From Streptomyces rishiriensis (GTDB lineage: Bacteria; Actinomycetota; Actinomycetes; Streptomycetales; Streptomycetaceae), in assembly GCF_003112535.1 (NCBI RefSeq), contig NZ_BEWA01000010.1, positions 148,163 through 212,162 of the forward strand: DNA of 64,000 nucleotides. Reading direction: 5' to 3'. The notes under the pieces were generated by a model, which saw nothing but the letters and a program-made list of their open reading frames with translations, had not been told where the DNA came from and made no database searches. Each line of letters starts with the position of its first letter. Within the stretch, counting starts at the first letter, position 1. A program made the position numbers and the translations under genes. Below are positions 49,789 through 59,376 of this stretch, piece after piece.

Positions 49789-51408
49789 ATGGGCAGGTCC
49801 ACAACCCCACCGTCACAGGGGTCCAAAGAGCCGCAGCCGGGCATCGGCTCGGACTTCCTCCAACTGGACATCGGTCAGGCGCCGCCCGGCGGCCGTACCG
49901 CCTGGCTCGCCGACAGCCTGCGGTCCGCCATCGCCGACGGCAGGCTGCCCGTCGGCACCCGGCTGCCCGCCAGCCGCGTCCTCGCCGAAGAGCTGCGCGT
50001 CACCAGAGGCGTGGTCACCGAGGCCTACCGACGGCTCGCCGAGTCGGGCCAGATCGCCGGCCGCGGCCGGCTCGGCACGGTCGTCGTGGCGGCACCCGCC
50101 GAGCCCCGGGGCCGCATCCACACCGCGAACGGTCCCGCACACCCCGGCGATCCCCACAACCTCTCCGGCCCGGCACCGGCCGAGCACACGCACGGCCTTC
50201 CCGGCCCCGCACCCGGCGCCCCCACCCGAGCCGCGTCCGAACCCGGTCACCCGCTCTTCGGATCGGCGGTCCGCGAGGGAGTCGTCGACGCCCTGCGCGC
50301 CCTCTCGTGCCGCATCGACCTCTCCCCGGGCCTGCCCGACCTCGCCGCCTTCCCCCGCACCGCCTGGCTGCGCGCCGAGCGAGCCGTCCTCGCGGGCGTC
50401 ACCCCGGCCGACTTCGGTTACGGCGATCCCCGGGGCGCCCCCGCCCTGCGGCGGGCCGTCGTCGGCTGGCTGGCCCGCAACCGCGGCATCCGCGCCGACC
50501 CGGACGAGGTCGTGATCGTCGCCGGTGTGGCACAGGCCTTCGCCCTGCTCGGGCAGCTCCTGCGGGCCGACGGCATCCGCCGTGTCGCCGTCGAGGACCC
50601 CGGATCCCTGGGCGCCCGCCAGCAGTTGGAGTACAGCGGCCACACCGTCGTCCCCGTCCCTGTGGACGCGGGCGGCCTCGACGTCGGCGCGCTGCGCGCC
50701 AGCGGTGCCAAGGCGGTGCTGTCGACCCCGGCCCACCAGTTCCCCACCGGCGTCGTCCTCGACGGGGAACGCCGGCGCGAGCTGCTGAACTGGGCGGCCG
50801 AGGGCGGGGTGGTGATCGAGGACGACTACGACGCCGAGCACCGCTACGACCGGCCGCCGGTGCCGGCCCTGCGCTCGCTGATGTCCGACGGCGTCTGCTA
50901 CGCGGGCAGTGTCTCCAAACTGCTCGCGCCCGCGCTCCGGGTGGGCTGGCTGCTCGTCCCGCCGGACCGGCTGGACGCCGTCGTGACGGCCAAGCGCTAC
51001 GCCGACCTCGGCAACGGCATCCTCACCCAGCTGGTCCTCGCACGGCTGATGGACTCCGGCGAGTTGGAACGGCATCTGCGCCATGTCCGGCTGCGCCACC
51101 GCAGACGCCGGGACGCCATGCTGCGGGCCGTCGAGACACATCTGCCCGGCGCCCGCGTGCACGGGGCCGCCGCGGGCTTGCACCTCATGGTCACCTTCGA
51201 CGAGACGGGGACCGGCATCCGCGACACCGACCTCGCCGCGGCCGCGCTCGCCCGGGGCGTCAAGGCGCACCCGCTGTCCTGGCACCGGATCTGCCCCGGA
51301 GCACCCGGTCTGGTCCTCGGTTACGCGGCGGGCGCCGCCCACGAGATCGACGAGGGCATCGCCCTCATCGGCGAGGTTCTGAACGAGGGACTCGCGGTGC
51401 CCGCGTGA
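49789..51408 (+). CDS. MocR/PdxR-family regulator (GntR-aminotransferase fusion)
   Basis: 539 residues: an N-terminal GntR winged helix (LADSLRSAIADGRLPVGTRL followed by PASRVLAEELRVTRGVV) joined by a proline-rich linker to a fold-type I aminotransferase-like domain. The PLP lysine is in GSVSKLLAPALRVGW, with IEDDYDAEHRYDRPP as the Asp-Tyr motif. The close divergent spacing with the EamA gene implies overlapping promoters; an ATG at 49780 is an alternative start. Ligand is probably an amine/PLP adduct. Confidence 0.93.
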   Translation: MGRSTTPPSQGSKEPQPGIGSDFLQLDIGQAPPGGRTAWLADSLRSAIADGRLPVGTRLPASRVLAEELRVTRGVVTEAYRRLAESGQIAGRGRLGTVVVAAPAEPRGRIHTANGPAHPGDPHNLSGPAPAEHTHGLPGPAPGAPTRAASEPGHPLFGSAVREGVVDALRALSCRIDLSPGLPDLAAFPRTAWLRAERAVLAGVTPADFGYGDPRGAPALRRAVVGWLARNRGIRADPDEVVIVAGVAQAFALLGQLLRADGIRRVAVEDPGSLGARQQLEYSGHTVVPVPVDAGGLDVGALRASGAKAVLSTPAHQFPTGVVLDGERRRELLNWAAEGGVVIEDDYDAEHRYDRPPVPALRSLMSDGVCYAGSVSKLLAPALRVGWLLVPPDRLDAVVTAKRYADLGNGILTQLVLARLMDSGELERHLRHVRLRHRRRRDAMLRAVETHLPGARVHGAAAGLHLMVTFDETGTGIRDTDLAAAALARGVKAHPLSWHRICPGAPGLVLGYAAGAAHEIDEGIALIGEVLNEGLAVPA

Positions 51409-51418
51409 AGGGCCGTGT

Positions 51419-51700
51419 TCAACGGCCGGGCGCCGCGCCGCTGCTCGCGCGGTCGCCGAACAGCGGCTCGGGGACCGGGGCGCCGACCGCTTCCAGAGTC
51501 GACCGCCAGCTCGACAGCCGGTGGTCGGCGGAGCTCCAGCCGCTGGGGCCCGCGATGTGCCAGACAGTCAGGTGGCGGGCCCAGCAGATGCTCCGTGGCC
51601 TTGCGCGCGCCCTCCCGGGAGTCGCCGGTGACCCGCTCGGTCTCGGCGTCGATGCCGTTCTCCAGCACCACGAGCGGGGTGTCCAGGCGGGTGTCCGGTC
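51419..51700 (-). pseudogene. LacI-family regulator remnant
   Basis: Two reverse frames give VLENGIDAETERVTGDSREG then, after a shift, LTVWHIAGPSGWSSADHRLS and STLEAVGAPVPEPLFGD. This is the effector-domain core of LacI/GalR regulators. The HTH and C-terminus are missing. Confidence 0.75.
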
Positions 51701-52030
51701 GTGGTGCGCACCCCGAGTTCGTTCAGCGAGCACATCGCGACCATGGGGGAGCGGTGGCCCACCGCCCACCGCCCGCCGCGCGTGGGCGGTCTGCACGCGC
51801 AGGTCCAGGGTCGGTGCGGTCACGAGGATCCGGCCGCCGGGGAAGCACTCCCTCCACCGGGCACGCGACAAGTGGTCATCGTCTTACCGGGCCCGGTCGC
51901 GGACACGATCGTGCCCCGGGCCTCCTGCGGGGGGCGCAGATGACCTTGCAGGGAATCCCACCCACTACGGAACGCCGACTTCTGGTCTATCTGGTGTTCT
52001 CGGAGGCTGATGCGCACGTCGCGGGGAGGG
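51701..52030 (-). pseudogene. N-terminal remnant of a DEAD/DEAH helicase
   Basis: Reverse frames read ISLREHQIDQKSAFRSGWDS, then the Walker A region GTIVSATGPGKTMTTCRV. After a stop or shift come GRILVTAPTLDLRVQTAHA and RSPMVAMCSLNELGVRTTT. This is the start of the helicase-associated-domain helicases found on Streptomyces linear replicons. It is then fused to the LacI remnant by deletion. Confidence 0.75.
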
Positions 52031-52060
52031 GCCCAGTCGTGCACGGCTTAGGGTCCGTAT

Positions 52061-52297
52061 GTGGCACACACCTTCGAAGAACTCGTGGAGAAGCAACGCG
52101 GCGCCGACCAGGCGCACGCGACCGCGCAAGCCCTACGCATCAAAGGCGATCCGGCCGCTTACGAGGCCGCATGGCAGGTATGGCGCGACCTCGCCCAAGA
52201 CGTGCAGGGCGCAGTCGCCGTACACGCGAGAGAGCAGGGTGTGATGCGGGCCGGCGTGGAGCTCGAAGTGAAGAGGGCGGTCCGCCACCCCGAGTAG
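52061..52297 (+). CDS. Small charged protein usually paired with the helicase
   Basis: 78 residues, GTG start: AHTFEELVEKQRGADQAHAT ... AAWQVWRDLAQDVQGAVAVHAREQG ... VKRAVRHPE. Predicted largely coiled-coil/helical. A TTAGGGT -10-like box about 10 bp upstream and no ribosome site suggest a leaderless mRNA. It is divergent from the decayed helicase. From general knowledge such small proteins are frequent partners of that helicase in Streptomyces; function unknown. Confidence 0.65.
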   Translation: MAHTFEELVEKQRGADQAHATAQALRIKGDPAAYEAAWQVWRDLAQDVQGAVAVHAREQGVMRAGVELEVKRAVRHPE

Positions 52298-52329
52298 CGA
52301 GCGCGCAGCTGCGCCCTCGATCAGGACAG

Positions 52330-52509
52330 GGCTGCCGACGCTCCCGGTATTTCGCGGCGCACCGTCGAGCGCTACATCGAGGGCCAGATCCGCCGGCCCC
52401 GCGCCGACCTTGTCCAGTGCCTGGAAGGCGCCGTCGCGCCCGCCGGCAGGCCTGCGTCCGCGTATTCGCCCGCCGCCAGGCCGCGACCACTACCGGCCTG
52501 GTCGGATGA
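52330..52509 (+). pseudogene. Telomere terminal protein (Tpg)-like remnant
   Basis: The plus frame reads GISRRTVERYIEGQIRRPRA followed by DLVQCLEGAV, matching the HTH of Streptomyces Tpg proteins. After a one-base shift near 52430 it continues RRARRQACVRVF, ARRQAATTTGLVG-stop, corresponding to the arginine-rich RWQPxVRARARxQAATTGG segment. N-terminal helices and the C-terminal priming part are absent. A fragment of a linear-replicon end-replication gene. Confidence 0.7.
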
Positions 52510-52541
52510 GGGGCGCTGGCGCCGGGCGCCTCGGTACCGGA

Positions 52542-53255
52542 TCAGGTGAGGCGGTGTCCTCCATCGATGTGCAGGACGGTCCCGGTGATGAATCCGTTGC
52601 GCATCACCGACAAAAATGCCTGGGCGATGTCGTCAGGGGTGCCGACGCGGCGTGCCGGGAGTCGTGCGGCCAGCTCGGCGAAGGCTGCTTGTTTGTCCAT
52701 GCCGAGTTGGTCCCAGATGGGGGTGTCCACCCAGCCGGGGGAGATGACGTTCACTCGCACGGGGGCCAGTTCGATCGCCAGCCCGTACGCCAGTGACGCG
52801 AGCGCGCCGTTGGCCGCCGCCATGATGGTGTTCGACCCGTTCGGCCGGTAGGCGTTGATGCCCGAGGTATAGGTGATCGAGCCGGTGACTCGTCCGGTCG
52901 CGTGTTTGCCGACCAGCCAGGCACCGAGCAGCTTGGTTTCGACGATGGCCCGTGCGGTCGCGGTGGCTACGTCGGCGGTCCGCCCGTACACACCGGTCGC
53001 GTCCGCAGCGGTGACCGCCACGTGCTCCACGCGCTCCACCTGTGCGAACAGTTCGGCCACGTCCTCCTCCCGCCCCATGTCGGCCGTGATCGTGGTGATC
53101 TTCCCGTGACCGGGGCGTTCCAGTTCCGCCCGGGCCGTCGCTAGCCGGCCCGCGGATCGGCCGACGATCGTCACATTCATGTTCTCAGCGAGCAGAGTGC
53201 GGGCCAGGGCAAAACCCATGCCGGATCCGCCACCGATGATGATCGCGTCAGTCAT
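52542..53255 (-). CDS. SDR-family protein with atypical active site
   Basis: 237 residues. The nucleotide-binding motif IIGGGSGMGFALA is clear, and the C-terminal VISPGWVDTPIWDQLG...IDGGHRLT is typical of SDRs. The usual YxxxK is not found: the equivalent region reads SGINAYRPNGSNTIMAAANG, with a Tyr but no Lys four residues later. Possibly a non-canonical reductase or an inactive binder. Divergent from an XRE regulator that probably controls it. Confidence 0.82.
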   Translation of the reverse strand: MTDAIIIGGGSGMGFALARTLLAENMNVTIVGRSAGRLATARAELERPGHGKITTITADMGREEDVAELFAQVERVEHVAVTAADATGVYGRTADVATATARAIVETKLLGAWLVGKHATGRVTGSITYTSGINAYRPNGSNTIMAAANGALASLAYGLAIELAPVRVNVISPGWVDTPIWDQLGMDKQAAFAELAARLPARRVGTPDDIAQAFLSVMRNGFITGTVLHIDGGHRLT

Positions 53256-53357
53256 GATGCGAGGCTGCGCCGCCGGGCCGGTTCCGGGAAGGCCGTGTGA
53301 ATCCTGGGTGTGCCACGGCCACCCAGGAAGGCATCGGTCGGTGGCAGACTCGAAGCC

Positions 53358-54194
53358 GTGAACGCCATGGCCGACTTCCTTCGGATCCGGCGCGGGCGGA
53401 TCGGCCCGGCCGACGTCGGGCTGCCCACCGGCCCGGGCGCCCGGCGCACACCCGGGCTGCGCCGAGAGGAGTTGGCGGCGCTGGCCGGCGTGAGCGTGGA
53501 CTACTACATCCGGATCGAGCAGGGGCGGGAGAGCGCGCCCAGCGACGCGGTACTGGGCGCGTTGGCCCGAGCCCTGCGGCTCACCGCCGACGAGCACTCC
53601 CACTTGCTCGGCCTGGCCGACCAAGTCGCCGGGCGGACGCCTCGCCGCCGTCCAGCCGACCCGCGGCCGGCCAGCCCTGGCCTGCGGCTGCTGCTGGAGT
53701 CGGTCCGGCCCAGCCCGGCGTACGTACTGGACGATGTCAACGACGTGCTGGCCTCGAATCCGGAGGGCCTTGCGCTGATGCCGGGACTCGGCGACTGGCC
53801 GCCCGCACAGCGCAACACGATTCGGTACACCTTCCTGCATGCGACCGCGCGGACCCTTTTCGCCGACTGGGACCGGGTGGCACGTAACTGTGTCGCGCAC
53901 CTGCACACCGCCGAACTGACAGCCCCGGAGCGGACTGCCGCGCTGGTTGCCGAACTGGCAGCGGTCAGCGGCGAGTTCGCCGCTCTGTGGCGCCGGCACG
54001 AGGTATGGGTCAAGCGCGCCGGTCAGACCGCGTTCCGGCACCCGGTGATCGGCCCGATAACCCTCGCCAACGAGGTGCTCAGCCCCGCTGGCGAGGGCCA
54101 GCGCCTGCTGATCTACCAGGCCCCGCCCGGCACGGCCGAGCACGACTCGCTGGTCCTGCTGGCAATGACCGCCGAGGACGTGGGAACCCCGTGA
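53358..54194 (+). CDS. XRE/MmyB-like transcriptional regulator
   Basis: 278 residues. N-terminal HTH_31 domain (ADFLRIRRGRIGPADVGLP ... GLRREELAALAGVSVDYYIR IEQGRES in sequence) followed by the MmyB-like ligand-binding domain (YVLDDVNDVLASNPEGLAL, RYTFLHATARTLFADWDRVA, QRLLIYQAPPGTAEHDSL). Members often control a neighbouring SDR, as here. GTG 53358 or ATG 53367 are possible starts. Confidence 0.9.
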   Translation: MNAMADFLRIRRGRIGPADVGLPTGPGARRTPGLRREELAALAGVSVDYYIRIEQGRESAPSDAVLGALARALRLTADEHSHLLGLADQVAGRTPRRRPADPRPASPGLRLLLESVRPSPAYVLDDVNDVLASNPEGLALMPGLGDWPPAQRNTIRYTFLHATARTLFADWDRVARNCVAHLHTAELTAPERTAALVAELAAVSGEFAALWRRHEVWVKRAGQTAFRHPVIGPITLANEVLSPAGEGQRLLIYQAPPGTAEHDSLVLLAMTAEDVGTP

Positions 54195-54675
54195 ACTCGC
54201 AGTCGAGGACGTGATCTGACGAGCAGCAGCCGCTGACACCGCAGCTGCCCGGCCGTGCGGCACCGCGAATACCGAAATGCTCCAAGCCGGACCGCGGAAC
54301 CGCTCCACCCTGTCCGGGTCGGCGAGCGCGGAAGACGCCGACGGAGACGAGGCCGGCCGTGTCAGGACCTCTTGAGTCAGGTTGCCACCTGGCGGGAGCA
54401 CGCCGTCACTCGGCCCGCCGGCGGGCCCCGGCCCCGCGGAGGCCGCCGGACGAGCGTGATGAGTCGGGGGGCGCGCCGGCAGCCCGGAAGGCGTCGTCGG
54501 CTGGGCTCCTTGGCCGCCGTGCAGGGCCACAACCGGGGGGACCCCAACCGAAGCACGGCTGGGGTCCCTCTGGGCGGTGAGCATCGGTCAGCAGGTGAAG
54601 TCGCCCGCGCCGTGAACCGCTCGTCCACGCGCCGGCGGACCACACCGGGGTGCGATCATCCGTGGATGGGCAGGA
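54195..54675. other. Gene-free stretch with a terminator-like hairpin
   Basis: 481 bp between convergent genes with no supportable gene. It holds the hairpin GGGACCCCAACC (54538-54549) / GGCTGGGGTCCC (54557-54568), one mismatch, loop of 7 nt, which can serve both genes. Confidence 0.6.
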
Positions 54676-56097
54676 TCAGCGCTGCAGGGTGAGGACACCC
54701 GGCCGCCAGGGCAGTTGGTCGTAAGGGCCGCCCGCGGTGGGGGACTTGCCCTGGTAGAGCAACTGCAGGTTGCACGGGTCGATGGTCATGGTCTGGTCGG
54801 GGTTGTTGCGGACCAGGTCACCGTGGCTGATGTCGTTGGTCCAGTTGGCGCCGCTGTTGGCCTTGCCCGCGAAGGGGTTGTTCTCGGTGGCGGCCTGCGG
54901 GGTCCACGAGCCGTTCAGGCTGGAGGCCGTGAACGAGCGGAAGTAGCGCTGCTCGTTCGCACCCCGAGCCTCGACGATCATGAGGTACTGGTTCTGGCCC
55001 TGGACCTTGTAGACCTGGGGCGCCTCGAAGAGGTTCTTCACCGTGTCGCTCATGACGGTCGTGTACGAGGAGCCGAAGTTGCCCGGGAAGTTCCCGATCG
55101 GCATGCTCGCCCGGTAGATGTTGCCGTTGTCGCCGGCGAAGAACAGGTACATGTTCTGGCCGTCGGCGATCAGGGTCTGGTCGATCGGGGCGGAGCCGGG
55201 GACGCTGCCCGTGAACAGCGGCTGCGGCGCGGACCAGCCGTTGGGGTTCGTCGGGTCGCTCGACGTGCGGTAGATGAAGGGCCACGCACCCCACTGGTAC
55301 GCAAGCACCCAGATGTTCTTGGGCGCGAAGTAGAACAGCGTGGGCGCCACCGTGGACTGGCTCATGCCGGTCTGGCCGGCCGACGCCATGTCCGACCAGT
55401 TCGTGAAGGGCTTGAAAGCCATCGAACCGTACGACGAACCCGACACGTTCGACGCGTAGACCAGGTGCTTGCCCTGATACACCACGTTGGTGAAGTCCTT
55501 CAGCGAGACCCACCCGTTCGCCGGCTGCGCCAGCGCGCCCGTCGACGTCCACCGGTAGGTCGAGGGAAGCGAGCACGGGCCGTCTGGCGGAGTTGTCCCG
55601 GACAGACCGGTCCACTTCTGGTTGCTGCCGCCGTTGCACGTCCAGATCTCCATCGCCGTGCCGTTGGCGGTGCCGTGGCCCGTGACGTCCAGACACAGCC
55701 CGGACTCCACGCCGACGATCGTGCCGTCGGCGTTCACCCGCCACTGCTGGTTGGCCCCGCCGCTGCACGCCCAGATCTGCACCCGGGTACCGGCCGCGGT
55801 GGCATGGCCCGGAACGTCCAGGCACTTGTTGCCGTACACGGTCAACTGGTTGCTGTCCGTTGCCGTCCACTGCTGGTTGGCCGCGCCCGAGCAGTCGTAG
55901 ATCTGCAGGTACGTGCCATCGGTCTGGCTGGAGTTCGGCACGTCGAGACACCGGCCGGAACCGACACCGCGCAGGGCACCGCTCGTGGCCGCCTCGGCCG
56001 GGTTGGCGACGAGCGCGGCCGCCAACGCGATCAGTACCGTGACCGCAGCGGCGAGCACCACAGACAGACGTCTGCGGCTGAAACTTGGTCTGCGCAT
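54676..56097 (-). CDS. Secreted CBM13-GH62 alpha-L-arabinofuranosidase
   Basis: 473 residues. Tat/Sec-like signal (RRPSFSRRRLSVVLAAAVTV), then a ricin-type CBM13 with three QxW repeats (QIYDCSGAANQQW, QIWACSGGANQQW, EIWTCNGGSNQKW). A GH62 catalytic domain follows, from about residue 180 (YRWTSTGALAQPANGWVSLK, FTNVVYQGKHLVYASNV, LFYFAPKNIWVLAYQWG, TNDISHGDLVRNNPDQT). It removes arabinose side chains from arabinoxylan outside the cell. The ATG at 56097 begins directly at the signal. A C-terminal duplicate fragment lies at 33755-33925. Confidence 0.95.
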   Translation of the reverse strand: MRRPSFSRRRLSVVLAAAVTVLIALAAALVANPAEAATSGALRGVGSGRCLDVPNSSQTDGTYLQIYDCSGAANQQWTATDSNQLTVYGNKCLDVPGHATAAGTRVQIWACSGGANQQWRVNADGTIVGVESGLCLDVTGHGTANGTAMEIWTCNGGSNQKWTGLSGTTPPDGPCSLPSTYRWTSTGALAQPANGWVSLKDFTNVVYQGKHLVYASNVSGSSYGSMAFKPFTNWSDMASAGQTGMSQSTVAPTLFYFAPKNIWVLAYQWGAWPFIYRTSSDPTNPNGWSAPQPLFTGSVPGSAPIDQTLIADGQNMYLFFAGDNGNIYRASMPIGNFPGNFGSSYTTVMSDTVKNLFEAPQVYKVQGQNQYLMIVEARGANEQRYFRSFTASSLNGSWTPQAATENNPFAGKANSGANWTNDISHGDLVRNNPDQTMTIDPCNLQLLYQGKSPTAGGPYDQLPWRPGVLTLQR

Positions 56098-56727
56098 GAG
56101 GACCTCGTCATCCTTGAGTACGCGGTTCCGGCCGGCCCCGTCGGAGGCTGTCCGGACTGTCGATGGGGTGAGCTTCACGGCCGTCCGTCAGCGCCGGCCG
56201 ACCCCTGAGGGCTTCCGGGCGCCGCGAGACCATCGGGACATCCGGTGGCGCCCGGTGCGTCCTGGCTGCGCAACGCACCGGCCTGCGCAGTCCGTCGCCC
56301 GTCGTGGTGCCGGCCCGACGTACGGCGGCCCCCCGTGCACACCGCGAGCCATTCGCGCTCTGATCGGGCCTCCGGGCCCGCGCGGGACGGCACGCTCCGG
56401 AGCGTGCACGGCATTCTCCGGGCTAGGGGAGCTTGGGCAATCGAACGACTCAACGGCATGCCGTGCTCCGCTTGCAGAGGGCTTCGGGCGTCAGCGCACG
56501 AGGCGCCCATTGGTGCGTGACAGCGGGAATCATTGATGAGGTCATGACATATACATCGGCGGCATGCTCCTTCGGGCTTCGGCCGTTGCGGTGGTGCGGG
56601 ATCCGGAGGTGCTCTGCTGTGCTGATGGGGCGTGGCGACTCTGGCATGTCCGTCATGTCGAACAAGGGTCGGATCGTCGAGCAATCAGGATGATAGGGAA
56701 CCGGTGGACGGGGTCAATACTTCCCGC
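56098..56727. other. Promoter-side gap of GH62 and M48 genes
   Basis: 630 bp with no supported gene, relatively AT-rich around 56520-56760. It should hold divergent promoters. No CebR-like or other named operator was recognised. Confidence 0.5.
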
Positions 56728-58095
56728 ATGATTCGCGAACGGTGTCGAAACATTCGTGGGACTTTAAGGGTGATACGCCGCGTACCGAGCCGGTCGAACG
56801 CCCACCAGGCGAGAGGTCAACTCGAAGAATCCCGCCCCGATTTCCCGCCCCGAATTTCCCGTCCGGGCGCAGGCCGCCGTCTCACGCGTGTCCAAGTCCT
56901 CGATCGACGAGGCTGTCGACTTCCCCCACTCCACCCGCACTTCACGCGCTGCGGCCTCGCCCTGGCCGGCGGCGCCGTGCTGATCTCGACCGAGGGCGTC
57001 AACATCGCCACGGTGAAGCTCGCCGCTCTGGCGCTCGCCCTGGCCACGGGAACGGTGGCTGCGATGGCGCGTACCGTCGTCGGCCGGAGCGGACCGCAGC
57101 ACGGCATCCTCGTGACCTCGGCCGAGGCTCCCCTGCTGTGGAACCACGTGGTCCTCCTGGCCGCGGAGGTCGGCACGCGGCCGCCGCACGAGATCCGCGT
57201 GACGGCCGAACCCAACGCATACGTCGTCGAGCACACGAGGCTGCTGGGCCTGGTCCGCGGCAGGCGTTGCGTGTGCGTGGGGGCGCCGCTCCTCACCGCC
57301 CTGCCGGTGCAGAGTCCCACCGCTGTCCTGGGGCACGAGCTGGCTCACTTCTCCCACCTGGACACGCGGCTCGCGGTGGTCACCTACGGCGGGCGAGATC
57401 TACTGGCCCGGGTCGTCGACGCGGTCCCGCCGGGAGCACCACATCGGCTGGTCCTCCAGGGATACCTCCACCTGTACTCGCTGGTCTCCTCTTCCGGGCT
57501 GCAGCGTCAGGAGTTTCTGGCCGACCGCTGCGCGGCGCGGGTCACCGACCCTGGCACCGCGGCCGCCGCCATCGAGAAGGTGCACACGGCCGCGGCCGAC
57601 TGGCAGCGCTTCGTCGGCGACCACATGAACCCCGCACGCACCGGACGCGCGCCGGCCGGGATCCTGCCGGCCTTCGGACGGTTCCTAGCAGCGGGCGGCT
57701 CCGGCCCTGCCGCCTGGCAGCCCGCGCCCCGGCCTGCGACATGGGACACGCACCCGCCGCTGGCCGACAGGATCGAGGCACTCCTGTCCGACGCTCTGCC
57801 CGCCGACGCCACCGAAGTGGACTCCGGTGGTCGGCCCATCGACCGCCCGGGCTTCCGGTCTCCGGCAGCAGCGGGGCTATCCGATCCCACTGAGCATTCG
57901 TCAGTTCATGCCGACGCACCATGGCCGACTCCTGCCCGGAACGGCAGTAGATCCACCATCCAGGCAAGAGCCATCAGACACTGCCTAGTAGGGCTTGGTC
58001 AGGTTCGTAGTGGTGTGGGTATGTCGCGGTGGCAGGTGGGGCAGGCTCCGGCCCAGGTGGCGAGGAGGGTCTGTGGTTCCCGGACGACCTGGTAG
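56728..58095 (+). CDS. M48-family membrane metalloprotease, 3' end altered by IS DNA
   Basis: Membrane zinc protease. The catalytic helix VLGHELAHFSHLDTRL (HExxH) and the third ligand in RQEFLADRCAARV (E-x3-D) are present. Upstream hydrophobic stretch AALALALATGTVAAM and downstream LQGYLHLYSLVSSSG may be membrane segments. The C-terminal signature WDTHPPLADRIEALL is the normal end of such proteins. After about residue 375 the frame runs antisense through an IS5-type transposase fragment and on to 58095, so the native stop has been lost. The start is uncertain (ATG 56728, or GTG 56977). Confidence 0.65.
   Translation: MIRERCRNIRGTLRVIRRVPSRSNAHQARGQLEESRPDFPPRISRPGAGRRLTRVQVLDRRGCRLPPLHPHFTRCGLALAGGAVLISTEGVNIATVKLAALALALATGTVAAMARTVVGRSGPQHGILVTSAEAPLLWNHVVLLAAEVGTRPPHEIRVTAEPNAYVVEHTRLLGLVRGRRCVCVGAPLLTALPVQSPTAVLGHELAHFSHLDTRLAVVTYGGRDLLARVVDAVPPGAPHRLVLQGYLHLYSLVSSSGLQRQEFLADRCAARVTDPGTAAAAIEKVHTAAADWQRFVGDHMNPARTGRAPAGILPAFGRFLAAGGSGPAAWQPAPRPATWDTHPPLADRIEALLSDALPADATEVDSGGRPIDRPGFRSPAAAGLSDPTEHSSVHADAPWPTPARNGSRSTIQARAIRHCLVGLGQVRSGVGMSRWQVGQAPAQVARRVCGSRTTW
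57826..57922 (-). mobile_element. IS5-family transposase N-terminal fragment
   Basis: The reverse frame from ATG 57922 reads MVRRHELTNAQWDRIAPLLP then ETGSPGGRWADHR, the start of IS5-group transposases in Streptomyces, and then loses similarity. It replaces the 3' end of the M48 gene. Confidence 0.75.
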
Positions 58096-58099
58096 AGGC

Positions 58100-59340
58100 T
58101 CAGACCTGCGCCGCTTCTTTTGGGTGGTGTGCCAGCCGTTGCAGCGTGCAGAAGGCGTGGGCGGCGGAGACGAGGGTGACGTGGTGATGCCAGCCGCCCC
58201 AGGTGCGGCCTTCGAAGTGGGCAAGTCCCAGGGCCTGTTTCATCTCGCGGTAGTCGTGCTCGATGCGCCAGCGCAGCTTCGCCGGCCGCACCAGCGTGGA
58301 CAGCGGTATCCCGGAGGGCAGGTTCGACAGCCAGAACTGCACGGGTTCGCTTTCGTCAGCGGGCCATTCGGCCAGCAGCCACCGCTCGGGCAGCTCAGGA
58401 TCGCCGCCCATCTTGCGGATGCCGCGTCCGGCCGGGCGGATCCGCAGGGCGACGAACCGCGAGTACATGCGCTTGAAGCCACTTTGGCCCTTGCCCGGCC
58501 GGGAGCCTTCCCTCCAGGACGCCGGCCGCGCGGCCGTCCGGCCGGCGGCGATGACCAGGTCCTTCATGGTCTGCGCGGGCTCGGGGTACTGCATGGCCGG
58601 TGGCCGGCCGGTGCCCACGTAGGCGGGCTGGACGGGCCGGGCGCTGGCCGGATGAGCGGTGTGGCGGGAGGAGATGCCCACCGCATAGGGCAGGTTGCGT
58701 TCTTCCAGGCCGTGGCGGAAGGCGGCGGCATCCCCGTAACCGGCGTCCGCGACGACCAGGGGAACATCGATGCCCCACGACCGGGTCTCATCAATCATGT
58801 CCAGGGCCAGCTGCCACTTCTCCACATGCCCCACCCGGTCGGGGACGCCGCAGCGGGTGCGGCGGGCGATCTTGTCCGGGTCCGCCTCCGGGGAGGCCGG
58901 GTCCCAGGACGCGGGCAGGAACAGCCGCCAGTTCACCGCGGCCGAGGCGTGATCCCGGGCCAGGTGCAGCGACACGCCGACCTGGCATTTGGTGACCTTG
59001 CCCGCGGTGCCGGTGTACTGCCGGGACACGCACGCCGAGGCGTCCCCGTCCTTCAGGAAGCCGGTGTCGTCGATGATCAACGCCTCCGCCCCGATCGCGT
59101 CCTGCATCCTCCAGGCCAGTCGGGCCCGCACATGCGCCGGATCCCACGGGCTGGAGGTGATGAAGTGCGCCAGTGCCTGCCGGTTGCCGTCCTCACCGAG
59201 GCGGGCCGCCATCGGTTCAACCGACTTGCGCCGCCCGTCCAGCAGCAGCCCCCGCACATACGCCTGCCCCCACCGCCGCTGATCCGCACGGAAGAACCCG
59301 TCGAACAGTCCACCGCGCTCCCGCCGAGGTGGAGGCTTCC
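58100..59340 (-). mobile_element. IS701-family transposase, N-terminally truncated
   Basis: The reverse frame is open from about 59340 (ERGGLFDGFFRADQRRWGQA, no start codon of its own; first GTG at 59257). It runs through RGLLLDGRRKSVEPMAARLG and the DDE residues: Asp in LIIDDTGFLKDG, Asp in LVVADAGYGD, Glu in IEHDYREMKQALG. It ends at 58100. The first residues of family members are missing and an in-frame stop lies near 59365. The distal end is flanked by AGGGCTTGGTCAGGTT near 57990, a plausible IS terminus; I found no matching copy at the other end. Confidence 0.82.
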
Positions 59341-59376
59341 GCGATCCTCGACCGAGCGGATCTCACCGTCGCCGTC

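Noticed and set aside
56742..57893. Alternative plus frame of 383 codons across the M48 gene
   Set aside because: Arg/Pro/Gly-rich with no motif; the HELAH frame is clearly the real one.
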